Positions 45,865 to 55,005 of a DNA stretch of 64,000 nucleotides are shown here, one piece after another. Under the pieces are notes generated by a model. It was not told where the DNA came from and searched no databases. It saw only the letters and a list, made by a program, of their open reading frames with translations. Both the position numbers and the translations under genes were made by a program. Within the stretch, counting starts at the first letter, position 1. Each line of letters opens with the position of its first letter. The DNA comes from Amycolatopsis sp. NBC_01480. GTDB lineage: Bacteria; Actinomycetota; Actinomycetes; Mycobacteriales; Pseudonocardiaceae. The stretch is from positions 5,022,001-5,086,000 of the forward strand of contig NZ_CP109442.1 in NCBI RefSeq assembly GCF_036227205.1, in the 5' to 3' direction.

Positions 45865-46685
45865 GCGCGCCGGTCCGCCTTAACAACCGGGTGACGCCGC
45901 GGACCCCGGCAGGCAACGCCCGCTGCCTATGGTCCGGCGGTGTGCGAGGTGCGTCGAGAGCGCACGACGTGCGCAGGCTGCGTGACCTGCTGCGTTCGGC
46001 GGTGCAGGGCGACCGGTTCACCGGCGGGCAGCTGCCCGGTGAAACGGAGCTGATGGCCGAGTACGGGCTGTCCCGCGCGGCGGTGCGGGAGGCGCTCGCC
46101 CTGCTCCGGGCCGAGGGGCTGATCGAGCGGACGCAGGGCGTCGGCACCCACGCCGTGGCGCACCCGGTCAGCACCGGGATCGCCGAGGCCCACGGCACCA
46201 GCTCGCCCTCGCCGACCAGCCTGCTGAACCGCCGGACGCGGCCGCAGGTGCTCGACCGGTCCGTGGTGGCGCTCTCCGCGGTCGCCGCCGAACGGCTCGG
46301 CGTGCCGGCCGGAATCCCGTGCCTGCGCTTGGAATACGTGGCGCTGCACGAGGAAGAGCCATTGTGGCTCGCCACCAACTACGCGCTGTTCCCCGAAGCG
46401 GAGAAGCTGCGCGACTGCCCGTTCGTCACGGACTGGTACGCGCTGCTCGCGGACGCCGGCGTCGAGTTCGGCGCCTCGGAGTTCGTGATCGGCGCGGAAA
46501 CCGCCGATCCGCACACCGCGGCCGTGCTGGGCGTGCCCGCCGGCGCGCCCGTGCTGGCCATGGAGCAGACCATCTCCGACGTGTCCGGCCGGCTGTTCGA
46601 CCTCGCTTTCGTCCACACCCGCGCGGACCGGTTCCGCATCGTCTCGCGCGGCACCCGCACCCCGATGCTCGAGGAGCTGACATGA
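45861..46685 (+). CDS. GntR-family regulator with UTRA domain (HutC subfamily)
   Basis: A 274-residue regulator: winged helix (about 35-100; RRLRDLLRSAVQGDRF...LSRAAVREALALLRAEGLI) and a UTRA ligand domain (about 120-270). The GTG at 45861 overlaps the permease stop, which favours it, but the first 30 residues look unlike family members and an internal GTG at about 45941 is a plausible alternative. The gene overlaps the amidase start by four bases (ATGA), so it is co-translated with the genes it probably controls. The ligand would be the transported or hydrolysed amide. Confidence 0.87.
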   Translation: MSAPVRLNNRVTPRTPAGNARCLWSGGVRGASRAHDVRRLRDLLRSAVQGDRFTGGQLPGETELMAEYGLSRAAVREALALLRAEGLIERTQGVGTHAVAHPVSTGIAEAHGTSSPSPTSLLNRRTRPQVLDRSVVALSAVAAERLGVPAGIPCLRLEYVALHEEEPLWLATNYALFPEAEKLRDCPFVTDWYALLADAGVEFGASEFVIGAETADPHTAAVLGVPAGAPVLAMEQTISDVSGRLFDLAFVHTRADRFRIVSRGTRTPMLEELT

Positions 46686-48112
46686 CCGAGATCCCGGAGA
46701 CCCCGCAGACCCTCACCGACGCCGCCGCCGCGTTGCGGGACGGCGCCGTCACATCCGTCCGGCTGACCGAGGCCGCCATCGCCCGCGCCGATCTCGCCGA
46801 CGCCGAGGTGGGCACCTACCTCGCCCGTTTCGACGAGTACGCGCTCGAGCGGGCCGAGCTGGCCGACGCCGAGCTGGCCCGCGGTGAGGACCGCGGCCCG
46901 CTGCACGGAATTCCCTTCGGCGTCAAGGACATCCTGGCGATGGCCGAGGGGCCGACCACCGCGCAGAGCCTGATCCTCGACCGGACCTGGGGTGCGGGCA
47001 AGGACGCGCCTGTCGTCGCGCGGCTGAAGGCGGCCGGCGCGGTGATCACCGGCAAGACCACCACGATGGAGTTCGCCTGCGGCATGCCGGACGACACCAA
47101 GCCGTTCCCCGTCCCGCGCAATCCGTGGGACACGGCGACCTGGCCCGGCGGGTCCAGCTCGGGCACCGGCAGCGGCGTCGCGGCCGGCATGTTCCTGGCC
47201 GGGCTCGGCACGGACACCGGCGGCAGCATCCGCATCCCCGCGGCGTTCTGCGGGGTGAGCGGGCTGATGCCGACGTTCGGCCGGGTGCCGAAGTCCGGCT
47301 GCGTGCCGCTGGGCTACAGCCTCGACCACATCGGGCCGCTCGCGCGCAGCGCGCAGGACTGCGCTTCCGTGCTGGAGGTGCTGGCCGGGCCGCACGCGAG
47401 CGACCCGGACTGCGTCGACGCGCCGTTCACCGCGCCGGAACTCGGCGGCGACCTGACCGGGATGCGCGTGGGCGTGGTGCGCGAGCACCACTTCCCGGCC
47501 GACGGCGATCCCGCGCTGGCGAGCACGTTCGACGCGGCCGTCACGGTGCTCACCGGGCTGGGCGCGGAGGTGGTGGAGGTGTCGCTGCCGCTGTGGTCGG
47601 AGATGATCACGGCGGACATGATCACCATGGGCTGTGAGGCACTGGCCTACCACCGCGGTGATCTTTCGGGCCGCTGGAACGATTACTTCGTCGGCACCCG
47701 GGCGATGCTGGCCACCGGGGCGACCGTCTCCGGCGCGGACTACGTGCAGGCCCAGCGCGTCCGGCGGGTGGCGCAGGACGCGATCGCGAAGCTGTTCCGG
47801 ACCGTGGACGTGGCCGTGATGCCGACCGCCGCGGCCGGCGCGCCCGCGTTCGACAGCCTGGCCGGCCCGGACGGGGTGCCGGACGTCGGCGCGCTGTTCT
47901 CGACGATCTTCACGCCGTACTGGGACAGCCTCGGCAATCCCGTGCTCGCCGTGCCGATGGGCTTCACCGCGGCCGGGCTGCCGCTCTCGCTCCAGGTCGC
48001 CGGGCCGGCCTTCGGCGAGGCCGCGCTGCTGCGCACGGGCGCCGCGTTCCAGCTCGTCACCGATTGGCACCTGCGGGAGCCCTCGCTGGTGTCGGCTCCC
48101 GTCGCCGCCTGA
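46682..48112 (+). CDS. Amidase-signature hydrolase (AtzE-like)
   Basis: A 476-residue amidase-signature enzyme with the Ser-cisSer-Lys triad: Lys in ITGKTTTMEFACG, the Ser pair in PGGSSSGTGSGVAAGMFLAGLGTDTGGSIRIPA. It hydrolyses a C-N amide bond. The next gene encodes a 75-residue DUF4089 protein, the family of AtzG, which pairs with the 1-carboxybiuret hydrolase AtzE. That pairing and the upstream NCS1 permease suggest catabolism of a biuret-, ureide- or nucleobase-derived amide. The actual substrate is not determinable here. Confidence 0.9.
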   Translation: MTEIPETPQTLTDAAAALRDGAVTSVRLTEAAIARADLADAEVGTYLARFDEYALERAELADAELARGEDRGPLHGIPFGVKDILAMAEGPTTAQSLILDRTWGAGKDAPVVARLKAAGAVITGKTTTMEFACGMPDDTKPFPVPRNPWDTATWPGGSSSGTGSGVAAGMFLAGLGTDTGGSIRIPAAFCGVSGLMPTFGRVPKSGCVPLGYSLDHIGPLARSAQDCASVLEVLAGPHASDPDCVDAPFTAPELGGDLTGMRVGVVREHHFPADGDPALASTFDAAVTVLTGLGAEVVEVSLPLWSEMITADMITMGCEALAYHRGDLSGRWNDYFVGTRAMLATGATVSGADYVQAQRVRRVAQDAIAKLFRTVDVAVMPTAAAGAPAFDSLAGPDGVPDVGALFSTIFTPYWDSLGNPVLAVPMGFTAAGLPLSLQVAGPAFGEAALLRTGAAFQLVTDWHLREPSLVSAPVAA

Positions 48113-48138
48113 TTTGCTTGTCCTGGAAGGGGAAAGCA

Positions 48139-48366
48139 ATGCCTGAATTGAGTCCGGCGTCCACAGTGGACGCAGTCGATGTGGTCCGGAAGCTGCTTGA
48201 CGTCGCTTCGCTGCCCGCGAGCGAGGTCGAGCTGGCGGCTTACGCGGCCGCGTACCCGGCGCAGCGGGCCGGGATCGAGGCGCTGTATGCCGTGCCCGAG
48301 GCGCGCTACGTCGACCCGGCGCTGCGCTTCCGCGCGGAGGGGGTCATCGAGGACTGGGCGCACTGA
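48139..48366 (+). CDS. DUF4089 / AtzG-like small subunit
   Basis: A 75-residue helical protein (DAVDVVRKLLDVASLPASEVELAAYAAAYPAQRAGIEALY...ALRF) matching DUF4089, the AtzG-like family. In the cyanuric-acid pathway AtzG is needed for assembly and activity of AtzE. GGAAGGGGA precedes the ATG, 26 bp after the amidase stop, so it is the last gene of the operon. In the known atz system the small gene precedes the amidase; here it follows. Confidence 0.82.
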   Translation: MPELSPASTVDAVDVVRKLLDVASLPASEVELAAYAAAYPAQRAGIEALYAVPEARYVDPALRFRAEGVIEDWAH

Positions 48367-48370
48367 AAAG

Positions 48371-48416
48371 CTTGTGAGTGTTTATGCCGGTTAGAACCGG
48401 CATAAACACTCACGAG
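48371..48416. repeat. 46-bp palindromic element, copy C (near-perfect)
   Basis: Arms of 22 bases (CTTGTGAGTGTTTATGCCGG...) with one mismatch, filling the gap between the convergent atzG-like and tex genes. Likely bidirectional terminator. Confidence 0.85.
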
Positions 48417-48419
48417 TCC

Positions 48420-50825
48420 TTACTTGCCGAAACCGGCGCGCCGGAGGGCGTCGGCCATGGAGCCGCTGCCCCCGGAGGTTCCACCGGAGTTGCCGCCACG
48501 GCCGCCTCCGCCGCCGCGGTTCGGCTGCTGGCCGCCGCGGCGCTGACCGCCCTGACCGCCGCCGCCCTGGCCGCGGTCGCGCCCGCCGCCACCGCCCTGC
48601 TGACCACCGCCGCCACCACGGCGGTCCTGAGACGAGGCGCCCGGCTCGTCGTCCAGGCGCAGCGTCAAGGAGATCCGCTTGCGCGGCACGTCGACGTCGA
48701 GCACCTTGACCTTCACGATGTCACCGGGCTTCACGACGTCGCGCGGGTCCTTCACGAAGTTCTTCGACAGCGCCGAGACGTGCGCGAGCCCGTCCTGGTG
48801 CACGCCGACGTCGATGAACGCGCCGAACGCGGCCACGTTCGTCACCACGCCCTCCAGCCGCATGCCCGGCTTGAGGTCGCCGATCTTGTCCACGCCCTCG
48901 GCGAAGGTGGCCGTCTTGAACGCCGGGCGCGGGTCGCGGCCCGGCTTCTCCAGCTCGGCCAGGATGTCGGTGACCGTCGGGAGGCCGAAGGTCTCGTCGA
49001 CGAACTCGGCCGGCTTCAGCGCCTGGAGGGTGCGCGTGCTGCCGATCAGCGAGCGCAGGTCCGTGCTGGTGGCGGTCAGGATCCGCCGCACCACCGGGTA
49101 GGCCTCGGGGTGCACGCTGGACGCGTCGAGCGGGTCGTCGCCGTCCGGGATGCGCAGGAAGCCCGCGCACTGCTCGAACGCCTTCGGGCCGAGCCGCGCG
49201 ACCTCCTTCAGCGCGGTGCGCGTCTTGAACGGCCCGTTCGAGTCGCGGTGGGAAACGATGTTCTCGGCCAGCCCGGTGGTGATGCCCGAGACGCGGGTGA
49301 GCAGCGGCGCGGACGCGGTGTTCACATCCACGCCCACGGCGTTCACACAGTCCTCCACCACCGCGTCGAGCGAGCGGGACAGCGACACCTCGGACAGGTC
49401 GTGCTGGTACTGCCCGACGCCGATCGACTTCGGGTCGATCTTCACCAGCTCCGCCAACGGGTCCTGCAGCCGTCGCGCGATCGAGACGGCGCCGCGCAGC
49501 GAAACGTCCATGCCCGGCAGCTCCTGCGAAGCGAACGCCGAAGCCGAGTACACCGAAGCGCCCGCCTCCGAGACCACGGCCTTCGTCAGGTTCAGCTCGG
49601 CGTGCTTCTTGATCAGCTCCTGCGCGAGCTTGTCCGTCTCGCGGGACGCGGTGCCGTTGCCGATCGAGATCAGGTCGACGTGGTGCCGCGCGCACAGGGC
49701 GGCCAACTCGGCGATCGACTGGTCCCACTTGTTCGCCGGCTGGTGCGGGTAGATCACGTGGGTGTCGACGACCTTGCCGGTGGCATCGACGACCGCGACC
49801 TTCACCCCGGTGCGGAAGCCGGGGTCGAGGCCCATCGTCGCTCGGGTGCCGGCCGGGGCGGCCAGCAGCAGGTCGCGCAGGTTGGCCGCGAACACGCGCA
49901 CGGCGTCGTCCTCGGCCGATTGGCGCAGCCGCATCCGCAGGTCGATGCCCAGGTGCAGGAGGATCTTGGTGCGCCAGGCCCAGCGCACGGTGTCGCCGAG
50001 CCACTTGTCCGCCGGGCGGCCCTGCTGGGTGATGCCGACCTTGTGCGCGATCCGCTGCTCGTACTGCGTCGGCCCGACCCGCGGCTCTTCGGAGGGCGCT
50101 TCCGGCTCCATCGAGAGGTCGAGGACTTCTTCCTTCTCCCCGCGCAGCATGGCGAGGATCCGGTGCGAGGGGAGCTTGGTGTACGGCTCGGAGAAGTCGA
50201 AGTAGTCGGCGAACTTGGCGCCTTCGGTCTCCTTGCCCGCGCGGACCTTCGAGGTGATGTGGCCTTCGGTCCACATCTTCTCGCGCAGCTCGCCGATCAG
50301 GTCGGCGTCCTCGGCGAAGCGCTCGACCAGGATCGAGCGGGCGCCGTCGAGCGCCGCCTGCGCGTCGGCCACGCCCTTGTCCGCGTCGACGAACACCGCG
50401 GCGGCCGCGTGCGGGTCGGTCGACGGGTCGCTCATCAGGCCGTCGGCCAGCGGCTCGAGGCCGGCTTCCCGGGCGATCTGCGCCTTCGTCCGCCGCTTCG
50501 GCTTGTACGGCAGGTAGATGTCCTCGAGCCGCGACTTGGTGTCCGCGGCGAGGATCTGCGCCTCCAGCGCCTCGTCCAGCTTGCCCTGGGTCCGGATGGA
50601 CTCCAGCACGGCGACGCGGCGCTCGTCGAGCTCACGCAGGTAGCGCAGGCGCTCCTCCAGCGTGCGCAGCTGCGCGTCGTCGAGCATCCCGGTGACTTCC
50701 TTGCGGTACCGGGCGATGAACGGCACGGTCGATCCCCCGTCGAGGAGATCGACGGCGGCCTTGACCTGCCCTTCGCGCACCTCCAGCTCTTCAGCGATCC
50801 GCTGCTCGACCGACTGCACGCTCAC
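48420..50825 (-). CDS. tex: Tex-family RNA-binding transcriptional accessory protein
   Basis: An 801-residue Tex protein: N-terminal helical domain, YqgF-like RNase-H fold (about 320-440; [17 protein letters not shown]), helix-hairpin-helix modules (about 490-560, [22 protein letters not shown]), and an S1 domain (about 640-715; [33 protein letters not shown]). A Gly/Arg/Gln-rich tail of about 75 residues follows, ending [10 protein letters not shown]. Tex is a conserved RNA-associated factor with effects on transcription and toxin expression. I took the GTG at 50825, seven bases after AGGAG; the upstream extension is basic shadow sequence. Confidence 0.93.
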   Translation of the reverse strand: MSVQSVEQRIAEELEVREGQVKAAVDLLDGGSTVPFIARYRKEVTGMLDDAQLRTLEERLRYLRELDERRVAVLESIRTQGKLDEALEAQILAADTKSRLEDIYLPYKPKRRTKAQIAREAGLEPLADGLMSDPSTDPHAAAAVFVDADKGVADAQAALDGARSILVERFAEDADLIGELREKMWTEGHITSKVRAGKETEGAKFADYFDFSEPYTKLPSHRILAMLRGEKEEVLDLSMEPEAPSEEPRVGPTQYEQRIAHKVGITQQGRPADKWLGDTVRWAWRTKILLHLGIDLRMRLRQSAEDDAVRVFAANLRDLLLAAPAGTRATMGLDPGFRTGVKVAVVDATGKVVDTHVIYPHQPANKWDQSIAELAALCARHHVDLISIGNGTASRETDKLAQELIKKHAELNLTKAVVSEAGASVYSASAFASQELPGMDVSLRGAVSIARRLQDPLAELVKIDPKSIGVGQYQHDLSEVSLSRSLDAVVEDCVNAVGVDVNTASAPLLTRVSGITTGLAENIVSHRDSNGPFKTRTALKEVARLGPKAFEQCAGFLRIPDGDDPLDASSVHPEAYPVVRRILTATSTDLRSLIGSTRTLQALKPAEFVDETFGLPTVTDILAELEKPGRDPRPAFKTATFAEGVDKIGDLKPGMRLEGVVTNVAAFGAFIDVGVHQDGLAHVSALSKNFVKDPRDVVKPGDIVKVKVLDVDVPRKRISLTLRLDDEPGASSQDRRGGGGGQQGGGGGRDRGQGGGGQGGQRRGGQQPNRGGGGGRGGNSGGTSGGSGSMADALRRAGFGK

Positions 50826-50916
50826 AACCAAGCTCCTGCTCCGTCTCGACGTTCCGTGCCGGACATTCTGCCGTCCGGGGCGGTGCGACTTTCGTATGGG
50901 CCTGCCCAAGGGTGCC

Positions 50917-50943
50917 TTGACATCGGTATTGGTCTAGTCCACT
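50917..50943 (+). promoter_or_regulatory. Chitinase promoter with DasR-type operator
   Basis: TTGACA at 50917-50922 is followed by ATTGGTCTAGTCCACT (50928-50943), close to the DasR element consensus AGTGGTCTAGACCACT. The operator occupies the spacer and -10 area of the promoter, so a DasR-like repressor sensing GlcN/GlcNAc phosphates would block it. Confidence 0.7.
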
Positions 50944-50982
50944 TTGTGGTGACCTGCCTCACTCTCCAGCGGAGGTCTCCCC

Positions 50983-52023
50983 ATGTCCCGTACCCCCAAG
51001 CCGGCGCTGACCGCGCTGGTGGCCGCCGTCGCCGCCTGCCTGGCGGTGACGTTCGCCGTCGGCGGCAACGCTTCCGCGGCTCCCGCCAAGACCGGCGCGG
51101 AAAGTCCGGGCGCTGCGAAGGCGGCCCCCAACGCCCTGCCCAAGCACCTGCTCACCGGCTACTGGCAGAACTTCGACAACGGCGCGAAGCCGCTGAAGCT
51201 CGCAGATGTGCCTTCGCAGTACAACATCATCGCCGTGGCCTTCGCCGACGCCACGAGCACGCCCGGCGCGGTGAGCTTCACGCTCGACTCCGGCCTGTCC
51301 TCGGCGCTCGGCGGCTACACCGACGACCAGTTCCGCGCCGATATCAAGGCCGTGCAGGCCCGCGGGCAGCAGGTCATCATCTCCGTCGGCGGCCAGAACG
51401 GCACGATCAACGTCAGCGACTCGGCGTCCGCGGACAACTTCGCCAACTCGATCAAGTCGCTGATCTCGACCTACGGCTTCGACGGCGTCGACATCGACCT
51501 GGAGAACGGCGTCAACGCCACCTACATGGCCCAGGCGCTGCGCAGCATCCACGACGGCGGCGGCCAGGTGATCACGATGGCCCCGCAGACGATCGACATG
51601 CAGTCCACGCAGGCGGCCTACTTCCAGCTCGCGCTGAACATCAAGGACATCCTGACGATCGTCAACATGCAGTACTACAACTCCGGCACCATGCTCGGCT
51701 GCGACGGCCAGGTCTACGGCCAGTCCACGGTCAACTTCCTGACCGCGCTCGCGTGCATCCAGCTGCAGGGCGGCTTGCGTGACGACCAGGTGGGCCTCGG
51801 CCTGCCCGCGTCGAGTTCGGCGGCGGGCGGCGGCTACCAGTCGCCGTCGAACGTGGTCTCGGCGCTGAACTGCCTGGCGAAGGGCTCGGACTGCGACACG
51901 TTCAAGCCCGCGGCGACGTACCCGGCGATCCGCGGCGCCATGACCTGGTCGATCAACTGGGACGCGGCCGCCGGGTACGCGTTCGCGAACACCGTCGGTG
52001 CCGGGCTCGCGAACCTGCCGTAG
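50983..52023 (+). CDS. Secreted GH18 chitinase
   Basis: A 346-residue exported enzyme: signal peptide (1-32), short Ala/Pro linker, and a GH18 TIM barrel with QVIISVGGQNG and the catalytic FDGVDIDLEN (catalytic Glu about 174). It hydrolyses beta-1,4-GlcNAc polymers by substrate-assisted catalysis. No chitin-binding module is attached. GGAGG precedes the ATG. A DasR-type site covers the promoter, linking it to GlcNAc metabolism. A hairpin terminator follows. Confidence 0.93.
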   Translation: MSRTPKPALTALVAAVAACLAVTFAVGGNASAAPAKTGAESPGAAKAAPNALPKHLLTGYWQNFDNGAKPLKLADVPSQYNIIAVAFADATSTPGAVSFTLDSGLSSALGGYTDDQFRADIKAVQARGQQVIISVGGQNGTINVSDSASADNFANSIKSLISTYGFDGVDIDLENGVNATYMAQALRSIHDGGGQVITMAPQTIDMQSTQAAYFQLALNIKDILTIVNMQYYNSGTMLGCDGQVYGQSTVNFLTALACIQLQGGLRDDQVGLGLPASSSAAGGGYQSPSNVVSALNCLAKGSDCDTFKPAATYPAIRGAMTWSINWDAAAGYAFANTVGAGLANLP

Positions 52024-52040
52024 GGGCGGTCCGGACAGAC

Positions 52041-52094
52041 CTGGAAGGGTTCCCGCGACGACAGGGGAGGGAGTCTCCGCGGGAACCCCTCCAG
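52041..52094 (+). terminator. Hairpin terminator after chitinase gene
   Basis: CTGGAAGGGTTCCCGCG pairs with CGCGGGAACCCCTCCAG with one mismatch around a 20-base loop, 18 bp after the chitinase stop. Confidence 0.7.
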
Positions 52095-52249
52095 AACACC
52101 CCCAGTGCACGCGCGCAGAGGGGGTGAGCGCGTGCGACCGGCCCCAGCCTGCCCGGTACTGGTAGGCGAACCGGTTGTACGGCTGTTGAATCGCCTGGTC
52201 AGGCTGTTTACACCGGGTCGGACGCGGTGAAGGAGTCCTTACCGGCGGC
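52095..52249. other. Intergenic region between chitinase and monooxygenase genes
   Basis: About 155 bp, no ORF. A small palindrome GGTGAAGGAGTCCTTACC near 52227-52244, just past the monooxygenase stop, resembles a fragment of the AAGGAGG-type repeat elements and may terminate the minus-strand transcript. Confidence 0.4.
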
Positions 52250-53713
52250 TCAGCGCGTGGTCACCATCCGGTAGTCGGCCGGGTCGAGGCGCCGGGTCCG
52301 GCGGTCGTATTCGGTGACCAGGCCGGGCCAGTTGGTGGTCACCCGCCCGTCCGCCTGCCGGTACCAGCTGCTGCACGCGCTCCAGACGCTGCGCGAGAGC
52401 CGCCGCTGCACCTCGGTGTCGTACCGCTCCTCGACCTCCGGTTTGACGTCCAAATAGGACACTCCGGGCCGGGCCAGTTGCTCCACCGCCTGGCGGATGT
52501 AGCGCGCCTGCCGTTCGAGCATGTAGATGATGGAGCCCGCGCCGAGGTTGGTGTTGGGGCCGTAAACGCAGAACAGGTTCGGGAAGCCGGGCACCGAAAG
52601 GCCGAGGTACGCCCGCGCGCCACCGGCCCAGGCGTCGGACAGCGCCCGCCCGCCGAGCCCGTGCACCTTCATGGTGCCGAGGAATTCGGTGGCGCGGAAG
52701 CCGGTGCCGTAGACGATCGCGTCCACCTCGTGCTCGACGCCGTCTTCGGTGCGCACGCCGTGCGGGGTGATCTCGCGGATCCGGGTGGTCTCGACCTCGA
52801 CGTTCGGCTGCGCGACGGCGGGCAGGTAGTTGCTGGTGAACAGGATTCGCTTGCAGCCCAGCGGAAATCCGGGGGTGAGCTTCCGTCGCAGCTCGGGGTC
52901 CTTGAGGTAGCGGCGACGCAGCTGCGCGGTGCGCGCCTCGAACATCTTCGCCAGGAGCGGGTGCTGCGTCATCGCGTACGTCGCGTACTCGGCCAGCAGG
53001 AAGATCCGCAGCCGGCCGAACAGCTGGGTGGCCGGGACACGCCGGAACAGCCGCTGCTGCCAGCCGGTGTACCGCGCGTCGTTCTTGGCCATGATGTGCG
53101 GCGCGGTGCGCTGGAAGATGGTCAGCTTCGCGACGCGCTTCTGCAGCTCCGGCACGAACTGGATGGCGCTGGCGCCGGTCCCGATCACCGCGACGCGCTT
53201 GCCGTCCAACGCCGCCTCGTGGTCCCACCGCGCGGAGTGGAACGAGGGGCCTTCGAAGGTGCCGAGCCCGGGGAGGTCGGGCATCGCCGGGCGCGAGAGC
53301 TGGCCGACGGCCGGGACGAACACGTCCGCCTCGTAGGTCTCGCCGCCCGCCGTCTCCACGCGCCATCGGCCTTCGTCGAAGGTGGCCGCGGTGACCTCCT
53401 GCCCGTAACGGATGTGCGGGGCGATCCCGTATTTCCCGATGACCCGTTTGAGGTACGCGTGGATGTCCGGCTGCAGCGAGTACCGCCGGGGCCATCGCGG
53501 GTTGGGCTCGTACGAGAAGGAGTAGAGCGGTGACGCGACGTCGCACGCCGCGCCGGGGTACGTGTTTTCGCGCCACACGCCACCGGGCTCGTCCGCCTGC
53601 TCCAGGATCGTGATGTCGTGGAACCCGGCGCGCTTGAGCTCGACCGCCGTCCCGATCCCGCCGAAGCCGGCGCCGACGATCAGCACCGACGGCGTCCTTG
53701 CCGTTTCACCCAT
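52250..53713 (-). CDS. Flavin-containing monooxygenase, Baeyer-Villiger type
   Basis: A 487-residue two-dinucleotide-binding flavoprotein. FAD site VLIVGAGFGGIGTAVEL at the N terminus, the Baeyer-Villiger fingerprint F-x-G-x3-H-x3-W as FEGPSFHSARW (about 153-163), and the NADPH site KRVAVIGTGASAIQFVPEL. It should insert oxygen next to a ketone or oxidise a soft nucleophile using NADPH and O2. It stands alone and the substrate is unknown. The ATG is at 53713. The HTH_42 gene lies upstream in the same direction, separated by a 46-bp palindrome. Confidence 0.9.
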   Translation of the reverse strand: MGETARTPSVLIVGAGFGGIGTAVELKRAGFHDITILEQADEPGGVWRENTYPGAACDVASPLYSFSYEPNPRWPRRYSLQPDIHAYLKRVIGKYGIAPHIRYGQEVTAATFDEGRWRVETAGGETYEADVFVPAVGQLSRPAMPDLPGLGTFEGPSFHSARWDHEAALDGKRVAVIGTGASAIQFVPELQKRVAKLTIFQRTAPHIMAKNDARYTGWQQRLFRRVPATQLFGRLRIFLLAEYATYAMTQHPLLAKMFEARTAQLRRRYLKDPELRRKLTPGFPLGCKRILFTSNYLPAVAQPNVEVETTRIREITPHGVRTEDGVEHEVDAIVYGTGFRATEFLGTMKVHGLGGRALSDAWAGGARAYLGLSVPGFPNLFCVYGPNTNLGAGSIIYMLERQARYIRQAVEQLARPGVSYLDVKPEVEERYDTEVQRRLSRSVWSACSSWYRQADGRVTTNWPGLVTEYDRRTRRLDPADYRMVTTR

Positions 53714-53791
53714 GCCCTGGAAGCTACCGAGTGGTCATCACGTGGGGAAGGACAGCGGCGGACAGCGAATCGAGAATCCCGGCCATCAGGA

Positions 53792-53837
53792 CTCGTGAGT
53801 GTTCATGACGGTTAGAACCGGCATAGCCACTCACGAG
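53792..53837. repeat. 46-bp palindromic element, copy D (asymmetric subtype)
   Basis: Inverted repeat starting CTCGTGAGTGTTCATG and ending ATAGCCACTCACGAG. The stop codon of the HTH_42 gene lies inside it. Read on the minus strand it has the same asymmetric mismatches as copy A at 30372-30417, again with TCG-TGA of the upstream gene in the left arm. Confidence 0.8.
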
Positions 53838-54925
53838 GCGGGCAGCACGCGCACCTCGGGCTCGGTGTCGGGGGAGGCCCAGGCCAGCAGCTTCCGTCCG
53901 GCGCTCTCCGCGGCGCTGACGTCGCGCTTGGTCAGCCGTTCGAACGGGGTCACCGTGAGTGTGGTTTTCCCGCCCGCCTTGGCCGTTTCCCAGCTGCCCC
54001 GCACCTGACCGCCGGCCAGCACGGTGCCCTTCACCAGCCCGTTCTGCGTGATGACGCGCTTGCGGTACTCGTCGCTGATCACCCGCCGCCGGTCGGCGTA
54101 GGCCAGCAGGGTCTGGTCGAACGGGCCCAGCAGCCGCAGCGGCGCGGGCACGTCCTCGTCCGGGACCACGGCTTCGGGCAGGTCGTAGAGCACGCGGCCG
54201 TCGGGGTCGCGGTAGGTGCGCAGGTCCATCTCCGCGAAGACCTCGCCGAGCCGCGTGATGCCCGCCCAGGCCTGCGCGTCCGCCACCGAAGCCGGGCCGA
54301 ACGCCTTGAGATACCGCCGAACCAGCTCGGCCGGCGAGGGCGCGACCGGAGCAGACCTGCCGATCCAATCGTGGGCGTGCTGGTAGGTCGGCTGCCCGGA
54401 CGAGCCCCACACGCCCCGCGGCGGGATCTGCACGAGCGGCAGGAGGCCCCTTGCCAGGTGCGTCAGCGCGCCGGCCGGCCGGTCCGGCCAGCGTGCCGCG
54501 AGCGCGGCGCCCAGCTCCGCGCCCGAGTGTGGCCGGGCGGCCAGCAGCTCACGCGCCGCCTCGCCGACGGCGCCGCGGTCCAGCCCGGCGATCTCCGCCG
54601 CGAACTGGATGTTCGTGTCCAGGTCGCGGTCCATGATCACCTGCACCAGCGGCCGCCACGCGAGCGCGTCCGCGGCGCTGACCAGGTGCACCGTGCCGCG
54701 CATCAGCACCAGGCGCACCACCTGCCGGTCGAGCAGCAGCTTCGACAGGTCCTCGGGCTGGAAGCCGTGCAGCCGCGCCTGAAGCGCGTAGTACGGCGGG
54801 AACGGCGCCTGCGCCTGCAATCCCGCGAGGTGCTCCACCGCGTCGAACGCCGGCAGCTTCACCCGCCGCAGCAGCAGCTGACGGTCCAGCGTCGCGCGGC
54901 TCAAGGCGCGCCGGCTCAGATTCAT
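53831..54925 (-). CDS. Winged-helix DNA-binding protein of the HTH_42 / AlkZ-like superfamily
   Basis: A 364-residue protein beginning LSRRALSRATLDRQLLLRR. It contains LAGLQAQAPFPPYYALQARL (about 33-52), which carries the Q-x-Q motif of AlkZ/YcaQ-type DNA glycosylases that excise bulky alkylated bases or open interstrand crosslinks. The segment RLVLMRGTVHLVSAADAL also fits the family. Enzyme activity is inferred; many homologues are annotated only as DNA-binding. TACAGT lies six bases before the ATG, suggesting a leaderless transcript. It is divergent from the AraC gene. Confidence 0.82.
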   Translation of the reverse strand: MNLSRRALSRATLDRQLLLRRVKLPAFDAVEHLAGLQAQAPFPPYYALQARLHGFQPEDLSKLLLDRQVVRLVLMRGTVHLVSAADALAWRPLVQVIMDRDLDTNIQFAAEIAGLDRGAVGEAARELLAARPHSGAELGAALAARWPDRPAGALTHLARGLLPLVQIPPRGVWGSSGQPTYQHAHDWIGRSAPVAPSPAELVRRYLKAFGPASVADAQAWAGITRLGEVFAEMDLRTYRDPDGRVLYDLPEAVVPDEDVPAPLRLLGPFDQTLLAYADRRRVISDEYRKRVITQNGLVKGTVLAGGQVRGSWETAKAGGKTTLTVTPFERLTKRDVSAAESAGRKLLAWASPDTEPEVRVLPAS

Positions 54926-55005
54926 AGCCGGACTGTAACCACCAATGCGGACAGTTCCGGCCCTCGACGAGCGTGAGCGCCGGGTCCTGATCCATAATCC
55001 CGGCC

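Noticed and set aside
48378..51782. Plus-strand ORF of 1134 codons
   Set aside because: Antisense to tex and out of frame with the chitinase gene; it only reflects G/C third-position bias.
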